64,000 nt of DNA from Paenibacillaceae bacterium GAS479 (GCA_900105225.1 LT629764.1:570098-634097); one strand, 5' to 3'; numbered from the stretch's first letter, positions 28,043-37,970 are shown. Numbers and translations: made by a program. The notes: generated by a model from the sequence alone, not told the origin.

Positions 28043-29677
28043 TTATTGGATCTGGTTATATCGGTCATGCAATTGCTGATCAATTTCGATCAGCTGATCA
28101 AGCCCAAGTTTCTTCAGCTCAGCGATATATTGATCCCAATCATCCAATGATTTCTGACCGAGCGCCAGCTTTGTTGCAAGTTCCAGAGAATAAGTACTCA
28201 AATTATTCATGATTTTCGTTTTTGCTTCCAGCTGTTGATCATTCGGAATTGCCAAATATTTGTGATTCATATTGACGTAGTATGGCTTATACTCCATAAT
28301 CGCTAACTCATGATCTGCTTTATGCTTTGGCACATTGGTCAGCTCGGACTCTAAGTTGGCAAATTGCACACGTGGGAAGATGCCATCGCCGTATATCGCG
28401 CCCCCCGTAACCAGCTTGGATTTTGCTTTTTCCTCATCGTTACCATTATCAATAAAAACTTTTGCCCCGCCATCAAATTTATAGGTTTGACCTTCGATGC
28501 CCCAATAGAGAAGATCCGCATATTTTTCGGAATAGATGACATCGAAAAATTTGATCGCTGCCTCTACATTCTTCGCATCCTTCGTAATCCCATACTTCGA
28601 CCAGACTAGGAAGGGATCTTCCAACTGGGCTGCCGGAGTAATGCCGTCAACCGCTTTAAGCGGCATGAGCGGAAGATATTCGCCCCCGCCTAGAATTGTA
28701 GGTTCCAGCCACATTTCCAAATTGTAATCGCCTAAAGACGCGACCTTATTGTCGGCTACTTTTTGCTGAACGAGCTCATTTCTTCCGCTAATTAAACTCG
28801 TATCGATGATCCCTTCTTTGACTAGCTGCTGCATATAGCGGAAGTAGTCCTTAATACCGTCCTGGTACCACGGTGAAACTACCTTCTTGTTTTCCACATC
28901 AACAGCGGTTACTCCCGAGCCAAGCCCGAACCACTGCGCGATCGGGCCGGCAAAATTGCCGGGATTGTATACTAAAACCTCATCCTTCTGCCCGTTGCCG
29001 TTGGCATCTTGATCTTGAAGCGCTTTCAATGCTTGCCGGTATTCATCCGCAGTTGTAGGAACAGGGATTTTCAGCTTTTCAAGCCAATCTTTGCGGATGA
29101 GCATGGTTAGGCCTACAGGTGCCGGTTTATTCTGTTGGTATGTTTTTTTGTGTAAATCACTGAACCAATACAGTTTCCCGTCAGGTGAAGTCGTTGTCTT
29201 TTCGGCAAAAGGAAAATCTTGATCATACATCTTTTTAATGTTTCCATTGCTGTATTTTTCGATAAGCGGCTTCAAATCGAGCAGAACACCCTGCTTCGCC
29301 AAGTTGAGGACTGTCGTATCGTCCAGAGCGGATAAATTCACGATGTCGGGAAGGCTGCCCCCTGATGCCATTCTTGTTTTGATCACAACGTCATACTGCT
29401 CAGTGGGCACCCTCTCATATTCCAATTCCAAGCCGGCAGTGTCAAAGAGCTTATCAAGTTCCTTCCAAACCGGATACTGCTCCCTATCCTCGAATTTGAT
29501 AACTTTATTCCCTTTAGTTGGACCGAGCAGCCGAAGCTTGCTCCCCTCTTTGCTCCCTCCCGTTGCAGATGGTTCCTCGCTATTTTTCGGCGTATTTCCG
29601 TTGCTGCATCCACTTACGGCGGCAAGCGCCAACGTCAAAACAACAGTGCAGGTGAATGAATTTTTCCACTTTACCAC
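28043..29677 (-). CDS. LplA-type extracellular sugar-binding lipoprotein
   Basis: The 544-residue protein begins with a lipoprotein signal (LALAAVSGCSNGN, Cys about 24) and a Ser/Thr-rich linker, followed by the long LplA-type fold (LRLLGPTKGNKVIKFEDREQ; TMLIRKDWLEKLKIPVPTTADEYRQAL; SKYGITKDAKNVEAAIKFFD). The start is GTG with GGGAGG eight bases upstream. It follows the two permeases and precedes the regulator and GH20 genes, so its ligand is probably an oligosaccharide that ends in N-acetylhexosamine. Confidence 0.92.
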   Translation of the reverse strand: MVKWKNSFTCTVVLTLALAAVSGCSNGNTPKNSEEPSATGGSKEGSKLRLLGPTKGNKVIKFEDREQYPVWKELDKLFDTAGLELEYERVPTEQYDVVIKTRMASGGSLPDIVNLSALDDTTVLNLAKQGVLLDLKPLIEKYSNGNIKKMYDQDFPFAEKTTTSPDGKLYWFSDLHKKTYQQNKPAPVGLTMLIRKDWLEKLKIPVPTTADEYRQALKALQDQDANGNGQKDEVLVYNPGNFAGPIAQWFGLGSGVTAVDVENKKVVSPWYQDGIKDYFRYMQQLVKEGIIDTSLISGRNELVQQKVADNKVASLGDYNLEMWLEPTILGGGEYLPLMPLKAVDGITPAAQLEDPFLVWSKYGITKDAKNVEAAIKFFDVIYSEKYADLLYWGIEGQTYKFDGGAKVFIDNGNDEEKAKSKLVTGGAIYGDGIFPRVQFANLESELTNVPKHKADHELAIMEYKPYYVNMNHKYLAIPNDQQLEAKTKIMNNLSTYSLELATKLALGQKSLDDWDQYIAELKKLGLDQLIEIDQQLHDRYNQIQ

Positions 29678-29716
29678 TGGTAATTCCTCCCTTGTTTATG
29701 TTCTATTTTTTCGGGT

Positions 29717-30628
29717 CTATTCTTTTAATGAACCAAGCAGTGCTCCCTTCATGAAATATTTCTGAAAGAAAGGATAGGTGAAAATAACGGGCAGCGTCGT
29801 AAACACGATAATTGAATATTTCAATTGAATGTTCGACAGCATCGTAGCTACTGCGTTGCGGGTCTCCTCAAGGGACAACAGCTTTAAATCAACCGTTTGC
29901 TGGACGACAACACGATATAAATACATCTGTAACGGATGAAGCTTCTCATTCGGCAAATAAACAAGTGCCTCAAACCAACTGTTCCAAATGCCGACAATGG
30001 TGTAAATGGCGATTACCGCAATGATCGGCTTCGAAATAGGCAGGATGATTTTGAACAGCAACTGTAAGTGGGATGCCCCATCCATAAAGGCGGATTCCTT
30101 CAGTGCCTCCGGGATCGTTGTAAAATAAGTTCGGACAAGGATGATATTCCAGATGCCAACCATCCCAGGGATGATAATGGCGAACATCGTGTTGTAAAGC
30201 CCGAGCTTGTTCACAAGCAGAAAGGACGGGATGAGCCCTCCTCCGAAATACATAGGGATCAGTAGAAATGCAATGATCCATTTGCGTCCTTTTAGAGTCC
30301 GCACGGTTAGTGGGTAAGCGCCCAATACAGCGGTAAGACAGTTCAATAATGTCCCGGCGGCGACGTAGATGATCGTATTGGAATACGCCCACCACATTCT
30401 AGAGTCCCTGATGATCAATTCATAAGAGTCCAGAATAAACCCTTTTGGAAACCAAAAAACGTTCATTGCCGCTACTTCCAATGGAGAGCTGACAGACATG
30501 ATCATGACATAATAAAAAGGATACAGCGTAATTAAGCAAATAAAGAGTGCGATTGCATAAAGAAGAATATCAACTGCAACAGAACCTTGCTTGATCTTAT
30601 TCGGATTTCTCCTGAACATGGCGGTCAT
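29717..30628 (-). CDS. LplC-type ABC sugar permease
   Basis: About 303 residues, six membrane segments, the loop EALKESAFMDGASHLQLLFK and the tail KYFMKGALLGSLKE, matching LplC proteins. The ATG at 30628 is chosen because the AAGGAGG ribosome site lies six bases before it and would fall inside the coding region if the first ATG at 30646 were used. It is second in the 31575-23870 cluster. Confidence 0.92.
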   Translation of the reverse strand: MTAMFRRNPNKIKQGSVAVDILLYAIALFICLITLYPFYYVMIMSVSSPLEVAAMNVFWFPKGFILDSYELIIRDSRMWWAYSNTIIYVAAGTLLNCLTAVLGAYPLTVRTLKGRKWIIAFLLIPMYFGGGLIPSFLLVNKLGLYNTMFAIIIPGMVGIWNIILVRTYFTTIPEALKESAFMDGASHLQLLFKIILPISKPIIAVIAIYTIVGIWNSWFEALVYLPNEKLHPLQMYLYRVVVQQTVDLKLLSLEETRNAVATMLSNIQLKYSIIVFTTLPVIFTYPFFQKYFMKGALLGSLKE

Positions 30629-30639
30629 CATGATCCTCC

Positions 30640-31575
30640 TTACCACAACGCGTAATCGGAATATTTTCGGCTCAGAGTATTGGCGATGTACAGCAGCGTG
30701 AAATTAATGACAGCTATAAACAATCCAACTGCCGTACCTGCACTAAAATTACCGCCAAGCAGGCCATCACGGTACAGATAAGTACCAACGACATCGGCTG
30801 TTTCAAGGACCATCGGATTGTAAATCAAAAGAATGAATTCACTGTTCGCCGATAACAAGCTGCCGATCGCGAATATGAGCAAGATGAAGATCGTAGGACG
30901 GATAGAAGGCAGCGTAATATGAAGCATTTGTTTGAACCGATTGGCTCCGTCCATTTTGGCCGCTTCATACAGATGAGGATCGATCGAGGACATCGCAGCC
31001 AAATATAAAATGCTGCTCCAACCGAATGATTTCCAAATGCTTGTAATGGTATAGATTGCCGGAAAATAAGCCGCTTCCGTATTCAGCGCAATTGGTTTCC
31101 CGCCGAACAGCTTCACCACTTCGTTCACAAGGCCGTCCATATTAATGAATGACAGCACCATGCCGGCGACAACGACGCTGGATATAAAATGCGGTAAATA
31201 ACTTGCTGTTTGGACATACTTTTTGAACAATCCACTCTTGAGTTCGTTCAGCAGAAGAGCGAATAGAATCGGTACCCAAAATCCAAAGGCAAAAAAATAG
31301 AAGCTCAGCATGAATGTGTTCCGCATAAGTCTTACAAAATAGGGTCCGTTAAAAAAATCGATAAAATGCTTTAACCCGACCCAGCGAACGCTTTCATTAA
31401 AAGAAAAAAAGGAAGCCCCCGGAAAGTAATCCTGGAAAGCAATGATGATTCCGTACATGGGAATATAAGAGAATATTAAAATATGCAGTAAAACAGGAAG
31501 CATGATCAAGTAAAGCTGCAAGTTCTCTAGATTGCGATGATGGGCATGCTTATTCAGGCGCGAGCTGACTCTCAT
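30640..31575 (-). CDS. LplB-type ABC sugar permease, first gene of cluster
   Basis: The 311-residue protein has the typical IFSYIPMYGIIIAFQDYFPG N-terminal segment and the loop PHLYEAAKMDGANRFKQMLHI. GAGAGGAGA precedes the ATG. It starts a leftward cluster of permease, permease, binding protein, AraC regulator and GH20 that mirrors the cluster at 9296-17219 with a different enzyme and regulator type. The 150 bp upstream hold no cre match that I can see. Confidence 0.92.
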   Translation of the reverse strand: MRVSSRLNKHAHHRNLENLQLYLIMLPVLLHILIFSYIPMYGIIIAFQDYFPGASFFSFNESVRWVGLKHFIDFFNGPYFVRLMRNTFMLSFYFFAFGFWVPILFALLLNELKSGLFKKYVQTASYLPHFISSVVVAGMVLSFINMDGLVNEVVKLFGGKPIALNTEAAYFPAIYTITSIWKSFGWSSILYLAAMSSIDPHLYEAAKMDGANRFKQMLHITLPSIRPTIFILLIFAIGSLLSANSEFILLIYNPMVLETADVVGTYLYRDGLLGGNFSAGTAVGLFIAVINFTLLYIANTLSRKYSDYALW

Positions 31576-31728
31576 GATCGTCTCCTCTCATCAAACCATC
31601 CATATAGTACGGCAATGCCAGGCCCGTTCCGCATCTCCTATGTTAAAGGCGGGTCATTACCATAGCAATCAACATAATTTGTTGAGCTCCACAATTTTCT
31701 CAGAACAAAATAAACCCCTATAAACCAA

Positions 31729-31780
31729 AAAAAAGAACGGTCTACCGGAATCCAATCTTCCGGTTTAGATCGTTCTTTCG
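31729..31780 (-). terminator. Terminator of the M23 lipoprotein gene
   Basis: A long stem (31734-31752 with 31760-31780; two short bulges) is followed on the minus strand by eight T. It sits 10 bp after the stop at 31791. Confidence 0.85.
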
Positions 31781-31790
31781 TTCCAACCTT

Positions 31791-32816
31791 CTACTCTGCG
31801 ATAGTAATCGTATCGCCCTGAAGCGGCTTCAGCCCTTCTTCCCAGTTGATATTAATGGAACGGGATTTAAATAAATCGGCTCCGTCAGATAGCTGAACAT
31901 GCAGATGAGCCTCGCTGGAGTTGCCTGAATTACCGACCAAGCCTATGACATCGCCTTTTTTGACCTTATCCCCCGGCTTGACGGTTGCTGAGCCTTTTTT
32001 GAAATGTGCCAAATGGCTGAACTCTCCGTCTCCATGGTCAATAACGACATTATTCCCTGCAGGCTGATTTGGGTTCATAACTCCGACAGGCTCGTTATCC
32101 TTAATATCGTTCACAACCGATACAATCGATCCGTCCCCTGGGGCGATTATATTTTTGCCGAAGGCATAGTAGCTTTCATTTTTGAGCGGATCACCCTTGT
32201 AGGAGAAACCATCCTTAACCTGGATCAAATCATAGGAGTATCGCTGCGCCTCATGTTCGTAATGATAATTTAGGAGTACATTCTCGCCACCCCAAAATAC
32301 AAACCATTCCCCCGGGAGTGGCCACGCATATTGCTGCTTGCTCAGCTTTTTATCGGTTTCAGGCCAAGTAGTCAGCGGCTGAACCTGAATTGACATAATC
32401 ACGCCTTCAGGATCAAATACCCCGAGAAGCCCCTTTTTCCCGTCTTCACTTAACCATAAACGCCGATCGAATCCATTAAGCTGCATAGAAGAGGATCTCT
32501 CCAAAGTTTGAAGCCCCTTCGTAAATTCATCTCCAATTTTTTTGAAATCGGCTTCGCTAACATCATCTTTCAAAGGTTGGCTAAAACGCTCATACATTTC
32601 CTTATACTTGCCATCCAGCAAGGCCTTTGGAAGCTCATCCGGTTTAAGTGGCTGGCTCGTCTCCTTAGACGGACTCATCGTTTGCTTCGCCTCCGTGTTT
32701 AAATTTCCAACCTTGTCGCCCCCACCGCAAGCTGCCAGTACCAAGGCAAGCGATCCCGCAACCAAGACTGTTTTTGCAGGTACAGCCAATCCATAAATAC
32801 GATTTTTCAACTTCAT
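31791..32816 (-). CDS. M23-family metallopeptidase-like lipoprotein
   Basis: About 341 residues: a lipoprotein signal (LVLAACGGGD), an N-terminal DUF3887-like region (KALLDGKYKEMYERFSQPLK) and a C-terminal LytM/M23 domain with HEAQRYSYD, FSHLAHF and AHLHVQ, which supply the zinc-binding His and Asp residues. It is probably a cell-wall endopeptidase anchored outside the membrane. The start is one of two adjacent ATG codons at 32819 and 32816 after AGGGGG; an upstream TTG at 32834 has no ribosome site. It is divergent from the response regulator gene at 33006, which may control it. Confidence 0.87.
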   Translation of the reverse strand: MKLKNRIYGLAVPAKTVLVAGSLALVLAACGGGDKVGNLNTEAKQTMSPSKETSQPLKPDELPKALLDGKYKEMYERFSQPLKDDVSEADFKKIGDEFTKGLQTLERSSSMQLNGFDRRLWLSEDGKKGLLGVFDPEGVIMSIQVQPLTTWPETDKKLSKQQYAWPLPGEWFVFWGGENVLLNYHYEHEAQRYSYDLIQVKDGFSYKGDPLKNESYYAFGKNIIAPGDGSIVSVVNDIKDNEPVGVMNPNQPAGNNVVIDHGDGEFSHLAHFKKGSATVKPGDKVKKGDVIGLVGNSGNSSEAHLHVQLSDGADLFKSRSININWEEGLKPLQGDTITIAE

Positions 32817-33005
32817 CATCCCCCTGTCGTACAACTGTAACAGATGATGCTTTTTTCTACTGAAACGCAGCTATAACGCTGTCTTAACGATTCAAGCGAG
32901 TATAGGGAATCGAATTAAGCCTCTGTTAAGGTTACTTTGAACCCTAGTAAAAATAAATCATGTTATGATGAAAAAAGAAATTATTGGAAGGAGAATTAGA
33001 ACCAA

Positions 33006-33752
33006 ATGATTCAAGCCTCAATTTTACTTGTTGATGATGAGTATTCCCTGCTTGAGCTCTTGCAGACCGTTCTGCATAAGGAGGGTTTTACTTCGATTGA
33101 TACAGCTCAAACGGGTGAAGCGGCACTTGATGCCTGCGCATTCAAAAAATATGATTTGATCGTACTGGATGTGATGCTGCTTGGGCGCAGCGGAATCGAG
33201 ATATGTCCTTTTATTCGGCAAACGACGGACGCGCCAGTTCTGTTTTTAAGCGCACGAACGTCGGATTTTGACAAGCTAACCGGATTTGCTATTGGCGGGG
33301 ATGATTATATGACCAAACCTTTTAATCCAATGGAGGTGGTTGCTCGTATTAGAGCGCAGCTGCGGCGTTACTTAGGTTCGAGCGGTCAGCTTAGTAGTGG
33401 CATGTTCCCGGAAGCTTCTCTCCATAAACCAGGGAAAGTTTTTGATTATGGCCGCTTCAAGCTGGATGAAACTGCTGGAGAATTACTAGTAGAAGGACAA
33501 GCTATTTCCTGTCCAGCGCTTGTGTTCCAGCTATTGCACTTTTTTTGCCAAAACCCAAATCGGCTATTCAGTAAAAGCGAGCTGTATGCGAAGGTTTGGG
33601 GCGAAGAAGCGTTCAGCGATGATAATACAGTCATGGTACATATTCACCGCATAAGAGAGCGTATTGAAGTAGATCCGTCCAACCCAAAGTTTATCGTCAA
33701 CATCAGAGGTCTCGGCTACAAACTTGTTCCAGCGGAGCCGCTCGTTTCATGA
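33006..33752 (+). CDS. OmpR/PhoB-family response regulator
   Basis: The 248-residue protein has a receiver domain (1-120) with VDDE, phospho-Asp55 in LIVLDVMLLGRSG and Lys in YMTKPFNPME, then a winged-helix output (about 145-245; FSKSELYAKVWGEEAFSDDNTVMVHIHRIRERIE). The ribosome site GGAAGGAG lies 12 bases before the ATG. It overlaps the following kinase gene by 4 bp, so the two are coupled. Together they resemble the VanRS or BceRS type of envelope-responsive pairs; the stimulus is not visible from sequence. Confidence 0.93.
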   Translation: MIQASILLVDDEYSLLELLQTVLHKEGFTSIDTAQTGEAALDACAFKKYDLIVLDVMLLGRSGIEICPFIRQTTDAPVLFLSARTSDFDKLTGFAIGGDDYMTKPFNPMEVVARIRAQLRRYLGSSGQLSSGMFPEASLHKPGKVFDYGRFKLDETAGELLVEGQAISCPALVFQLLHFFCQNPNRLFSKSELYAKVWGEEAFSDDNTVMVHIHRIRERIEVDPSNPKFIVNIRGLGYKLVPAEPLVS

Positions 33753-35494
33753 ATATCAAACAACGGTTAACACTAAGGTTCATTTTGCAACTTGCAATAG
33801 CAGGTTTAGTCGTACTGATTATTGCGGCGGTTACCGTCAGTTGGATGTTTAAAAGGTTCAATGAAATTAACATCGCACGTGATTTCACGATTGCAGGACT
33901 CCCACAGCTTGTACAATCTTCCCAGCTTGGCAAGGATGGCATCCGCTTTGCACCAAGCTTGCTGGAACAAGTAAAAAAGAATAAAGGCTGGCTGCAAAGC
34001 CTGGATGAAAATGGAGTTGTCGAGAGCGCCTACAATACACCTTCAGATGTTCCGATGCGATATGGAACTGGTGAATTGGTCGCTTACTGGACAGGAACAA
34101 AACCGTTTCCCTACCATCTCGCTCTATGGATTCAAGAGAAGGATGGTCGGCTATTCACACTGGTGTATGGGGTTCCAAACCAATTAGAACCTCTGTTAAA
34201 TGAAATTAGCAAAGCCACTATCCCTACTGTAGAAGGCAAGTTGAAGCTTCCTGATTCGATAGCCGGGAAAACCAAAATGGCCTTTGTTCAACTGATAAAT
34301 TCGGAAGGCTCCGAGCTTGCCTCCTATAACAAACCGAATGCGGTCCCATCGAAGTATACCGTTCAAGAGCTTGCGCTGCGCACGATGTACGCTCAACAGT
34401 ATGGTTATCATATTGTATCTTCGTATGACGAGCAAACGGGGCGCACCTGGTTAGTTGGAGAGCCAATTCCAGGAGGAGAGAAATCGGGTAACGGAACGCT
34501 TATTCCGGAGGAAACCCAGGTGGTCATTCTCGGTTCCGCGGTAATGATTGCCGTGACACTGGTGTTGTTCATATTGCTTTCACTATGGCAAGCTCATCGT
34601 TTTGGAGTACCAATGCTCCATATGCTCGTGTGGCTCGATTCAATTGGGAAGGCCGTTTATAAAGAGCCTGTAGACCGCAATGGTCTGCATCGGAGTCGAA
34701 CTCCAACCGGTAAATGGAGATCAAGGTACCGTGTTTTCTCCGACGTATTGACTTCAATCGAAAAGCTGTCTGCCGCCTTACAGAGAGAGCAAGCGATGCG
34801 AGAGCAGACAGAGAACTTGCGAGAGGAATGGATTGCAGGCGTCACCCATGATCTTAAAACGCCGCTTTCCTCTATAACCGGTTATGCCCATTTGCTGGCG
34901 GAGCCCGCTTATGCTTGGTCTCAAGATGAGGTTCATAAGTTCTCAACGAAAATGCTGGATAAATCAGCCCATATGGATCTACTGATCAGCGATCTTGCGA
35001 TGACCTATCGGCTAAAAACAGGGATTCTTCCCCCTGAGACGATGGAGGTTGAGCTAAATACTTGGTTGTATGAAGCCCTTCAGCAGGCTACCGCAGATCC
35101 CGTATACGGCAACAATCAAATTGTATTTCATGCTGCTCCCATTGATATTATAACGAAGTTATACACTCCGTGGCTGGAGCGCGTAGTTAACAATTTAACA
35201 GCCAATTCGCTGCTTCATAACCCACCCGAAACAGTTTTGACCGTCTCAGTGTTGGCCCGTGAAGGGCATAGCGGAATCACGATCCAGTTCGCCGACAATG
35301 GCGGCGGTATGGATGAAGTGACATTAAATCGGCTGTTTGAGCGTTATTACCGGGGTATCGATACCGGGTCGACATCTAACGGCTCTGGTCTTGGCATGGC
35401 TATATCCAAGGGATTAATCGAAGCTATGGGAGGCCATATCTCGGTCGAGACAACACCGGGAGAAGGTACAGTTATTAGCTTAAAGTGGGGATAA
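33749..35494 (+). CDS. Sensor histidine kinase, HisKA/HATPase
   Basis: The 581-residue kinase has membrane segments at about 13-35 and 252-275 around an extracellular domain of about 215 residues, then a coiled linker, HisKA with His367 in GVTHDLKTPLSSITGYAHLL, and HATPase with FADNGGGM and GSGLGMAISKGL. The ATG overlaps the regulator stop. It ends before a long hairpin shared with the convergent PEP-hydrolase-like gene. Confidence 0.93.
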   Translation: MNIKQRLTLRFILQLAIAGLVVLIIAAVTVSWMFKRFNEINIARDFTIAGLPQLVQSSQLGKDGIRFAPSLLEQVKKNKGWLQSLDENGVVESAYNTPSDVPMRYGTGELVAYWTGTKPFPYHLALWIQEKDGRLFTLVYGVPNQLEPLLNEISKATIPTVEGKLKLPDSIAGKTKMAFVQLINSEGSELASYNKPNAVPSKYTVQELALRTMYAQQYGYHIVSSYDEQTGRTWLVGEPIPGGEKSGNGTLIPEETQVVILGSAVMIAVTLVLFILLSLWQAHRFGVPMLHMLVWLDSIGKAVYKEPVDRNGLHRSRTPTGKWRSRYRVFSDVLTSIEKLSAALQREQAMREQTENLREEWIAGVTHDLKTPLSSITGYAHLLAEPAYAWSQDEVHKFSTKMLDKSAHMDLLISDLAMTYRLKTGILPPETMEVELNTWLYEALQQATADPVYGNNQIVFHAAPIDIITKLYTPWLERVVNNLTANSLLHNPPETVLTVSVLAREGHSGITIQFADNGGGMDEVTLNRLFERYYRGIDTGSTSNGSGLGMAISKGLIEAMGGHISVETTPGEGTVISLKWG

Positions 35495-35534
35495 ACTTAC
35501 ACTGGCTCCCCCGCCGTCAGCAAAAAAACTATAA

Positions 35535-35591
35535 AATAAAGGAGCCGTCCCTAAGTCATTTAAAGATGACTTTTGGGCCAGCCCCTTTATT
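35535..35591. terminator. Long hairpin between convergent genes
   Basis: Two arms of about 25 bases with a few mismatches (AATAAAGG at 35535 pairing with CCTTTATT ending at 35591) close around a short TTAAAG loop. It lies between the kinase and the PEP-hydrolase-like stop codons and can act in both directions. Confidence 0.8.
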
Positions 35592-35653
35592 AATTTCATC
35601 ATGCCAAGACCGAAGCCACGGAAGTCGCCCCCCGTAACTAAAACTCGCTCCAA

Positions 35654-36484
35654 CTATTTCGTATTCAGCTGCTTAAATTTCTCTACCTGCCGGGTAATGG
35701 CAATTTCGGTAGGCAGACGCTCGATGCTGGAAGCTCCAAAAAATCCGACAACTCCAGTTGTACGCTCCAGCACATAAGCTGCATCCTCTGGCTCGGATAT
35801 CGGTCCGCCATGACAGATGACCAGAATGTCGGGATTGACGGACTTTCCAGCATCATGAATGCGCTGAACCAAATCCACGGATTCGTCGAGAGTTAGCGCT
35901 GTTTTGGCCCCGATGGCGCCCTTCGTCGTTAAGCCTACATGAGCAACAAGTACATCGGCTCCAGCTTCCGCCATCTTGATCGCATCCTCCTCATTGAACA
36001 CATAAGGCGTAGTGAACAGATCAAGCTCATGCGCTTTGCGAATCATCTCCACCTCAAGATCATATCCCATGCCAGTTTCCTCCAGATTCTGGCGGAACAT
36101 GCCGTCAATCAAACCAACGGTAGGGAAATTCTGCACGCCGGAGAAGCCCATGTCCTTGAGCTGTTTCAAATAAACGTCCATCAACCGGAAAGGATCGGTC
36201 CCGCAAACACCGGCAAGCACCGGTGTATCCTTCACGATCGTCAACACTTCTCCGCCCATCTCCACAACAATTGCATTGGCATCGCCATAGGGCATCAATC
36301 CAGCCAAAGAACCGCGACCCGCCATGCGGTATCTGCCTGAGTTGTAAATAATGATCATGTCAGCCTCGCCAGCTTCCGCGCATTTAGCCGACAGTCCCGT
36401 CCCCGCTCCTGTTCCGATGAGTGCTTTACCCTCATTGATTTGAGCATGCAGCCGCGCCATAATTTCACTTCTTGAAATCGCCAT
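35654..36484 (-). CDS. PEP_hydrolase-family TIM-barrel protein
   Basis: The 276-residue protein matches the phosphoenolpyruvate hydrolase-like/TIM-barrel signal transduction family: [48 protein letters not shown] and [13 protein letters not shown]. Members are found beside or fused to Tm-1-like proteins; the reaction has not been clearly shown. AGGAGGACGAG precedes the ATG. It follows the Tm-1-like gene by 17 bp and is surely in the same operon. Confidence 0.88.
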   Translation of the reverse strand: MAISRSEIMARLHAQINEGKALIGTGAGTGLSAKCAEAGEADMIIIYNSGRYRMAGRGSLAGLMPYGDANAIVVEMGGEVLTIVKDTPVLAGVCGTDPFRLMDVYLKQLKDMGFSGVQNFPTVGLIDGMFRQNLEETGMGYDLEVEMIRKAHELDLFTTPYVFNEEDAIKMAEAGADVLVAHVGLTTKGAIGAKTALTLDESVDLVQRIHDAGKSVNPDILVICHGGPISEPEDAAYVLERTTGVVGFFGASSIERLPTEIAITRQVEKFKQLNTK

Positions 36485-36501
36485 TTCCTCGTCCTCCTAT
36501 T

Positions 36502-37719
36502 CTAGTATTTCATCATAGAGAGCAATTGCTCTGCGATTAACGTAGCTACAGCCGGATCGTTAATATCCTCTTCCGTCTCGATAAAAGGAATGTCCGCACG
36601 AAGATGATCCCTGATTCCTTTATATAGAGCTTGGCGCTCCTCCACACCATCGAATGCTTGCCCGGTTCGATCCAGCAAGGAAACTCCCCCATGTGGGAAT
36701 ATAACAATCGTCCCGGCCTGGCTTTCATTCAGCTTCAGTGCAATTCGCCGTCCCAGCTCCGCATTTTCTGCAACCGTCGTTCTCATCAAAGTTGTCGTTG
36801 GATTATGAATGTAAAACTTCCGATCCTTAAACGATTGCGGCACAGTTTCGGGAGGACCGAAATTAACCATATCGAGAGCGCCTACGGACACCACCTGAGG
36901 AATGCCCATCGACGCGGCAGCTTTTAAACGGTCTGGCCCGGCGCTGAAGATTCCACCAACGAGCTCATCGGCGAGCTCAGTCGTCGTAATGTCCGCAACT
37001 CCCTTGATGAATCCAGCTCGAATCAGCTCTTCCATCGCCATGCCGCCAGCACCCGTAGCATGGAACACGAGCACGTCATATCCTTGCTCCTCCAACTGCT
37101 CGCGAACACTTGTCACACATGGTGTAGTAACACCAAACATCGTCGCACCAATCATCGGTTTTTCCTCTTCGGCATCCTGCTCCTGGCTTATTTCCCGTAT
37201 CATCCCCGCCAAAGCGTAAGCCGCATTGCGAAGAATTCGCCGAGAGAGCTTGTTGATTCCCGAAATATCAACGACGGAGTACATCATCATGATGTCTTTT
37301 TCTCCGACATAGGGCCGGGTATTACCGGATGCAACGGTTGATACGAGCAGCTTGGGAATGCCGATGGGTACCCCTCGCATCGCTGCTGCACCAACCGTTG
37401 TTCCCGCTGTGCCGCCCATACCGTATACAGCTCCAATCATATCCTTTTCCAGAAGCTGATCCATCATTTTGGAGACGCCGTTCATCATCACCGCGACGGC
37501 TTTCCCGCGATCATTTTGTTTTTGCAGCTGGAGCAAGCTCATTCCACCAAGCTCAGCCACTTCAGCGCTGCTGACATCAGGTGTAAAGAGTGGAGTGCCT
37601 AAAACCCCTGTATCGATAACAAAGGTGTCTATGCCTAGCGATTCAATGACCCCTTTAACAAAATGAAACTCCGTTCCTTTCGTATCAAGTGCACCTACTA
37701 GAATCGCTTTTTTAGCCAC
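36502..37719 (-). CDS. UPF0261 / Tm-1-like ATP-binding protein
   Basis: This 405-residue protein is a full-length UPF0261 member: ILVGALDTKGTEFHFVKGVI at the N-terminus, AVYGMGGTAGTT and PKLLVSTVASGNTRPYVG in the first half, and VFHATGAGGMAMEELI plus FPHGGVSLLD in the second. The family includes the N-terminal domain of the tomato Tm-1 virus-resistance protein, which binds ATP; the bacterial role is unknown. The start is GTG after GGAGGAGGGG. Its first base is shared with the stop of a small upstream reading frame, and PEP_hydrolase-like follows. Confidence 0.9.
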   Translation of the reverse strand: MAKKAILVGALDTKGTEFHFVKGVIESLGIDTFVIDTGVLGTPLFTPDVSSAEVAELGGMSLLQLQKQNDRGKAVAVMMNGVSKMMDQLLEKDMIGAVYGMGGTAGTTVGAAAMRGVPIGIPKLLVSTVASGNTRPYVGEKDIMMMYSVVDISGINKLSRRILRNAAYALAGMIREISQEQDAEEEKPMIGATMFGVTTPCVTSVREQLEEQGYDVLVFHATGAGGMAMEELIRAGFIKGVADITTTELADELVGGIFSAGPDRLKAAASMGIPQVVSVGALDMVNFGPPETVPQSFKDRKFYIHNPTTTLMRTTVAENAELGRRIALKLNESQAGTIVIFPHGGVSLLDRTGQAFDGVEERQALYKGIRDHLRADIPFIETEEDINDPAVATLIAEQLLSMMKY

Positions 37720-37970
37720 TATGCCCCTCCTCCATTCACCAAGGATTCCATATGCCGTTTTGTACGTTTTACTACTTCTGCTTCACCGGACAGTTCCAGC
37801 GAGCCGATTGGGCCGGACTTAAACCTGAGCAGCGTCTGAACGTTGCCGCTAAGCTGATGCTCGATGAGACACGTTTCTTTTACATCGCCCATGAGAAAGT
37901 GTATGCCGGACATCGGATGGCAAAAACCAGTGCAAGCCTGAGCGGAAAGGTTTGGCCTGTTGATAATCAA
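37719..37970 (-). CDS. Small unrecognised reading frame upstream of the UPF0261 gene
   Basis: An 83-codon frame (TTG start; an internal ATG at 37913 would give about 63 residues) ends in TAGTG, sharing one base with the next start. The C-terminal part (QLSGNVQTLLRFKSGPIGSL then ELSGEAEVVKRTKRHMESLV) looks coding in composition, but I recognise no family and see no clear ribosome site. It may be a small leader gene, the tail of a decayed gene, or chance. Confidence 0.3.
   Translation of the reverse strand: MIINRPNLSAQACTGFCHPMSGIHFLMGDVKETCLIEHQLSGNVQTLLRFKSGPIGSLELSGEAEVVKRTKRHMESLVNGGGA

Noticed and set aside
31576-31728. cre or other operator before the second LplB gene
   Set aside because: I found no CG-centred palindrome close to the consensus in this stretch.
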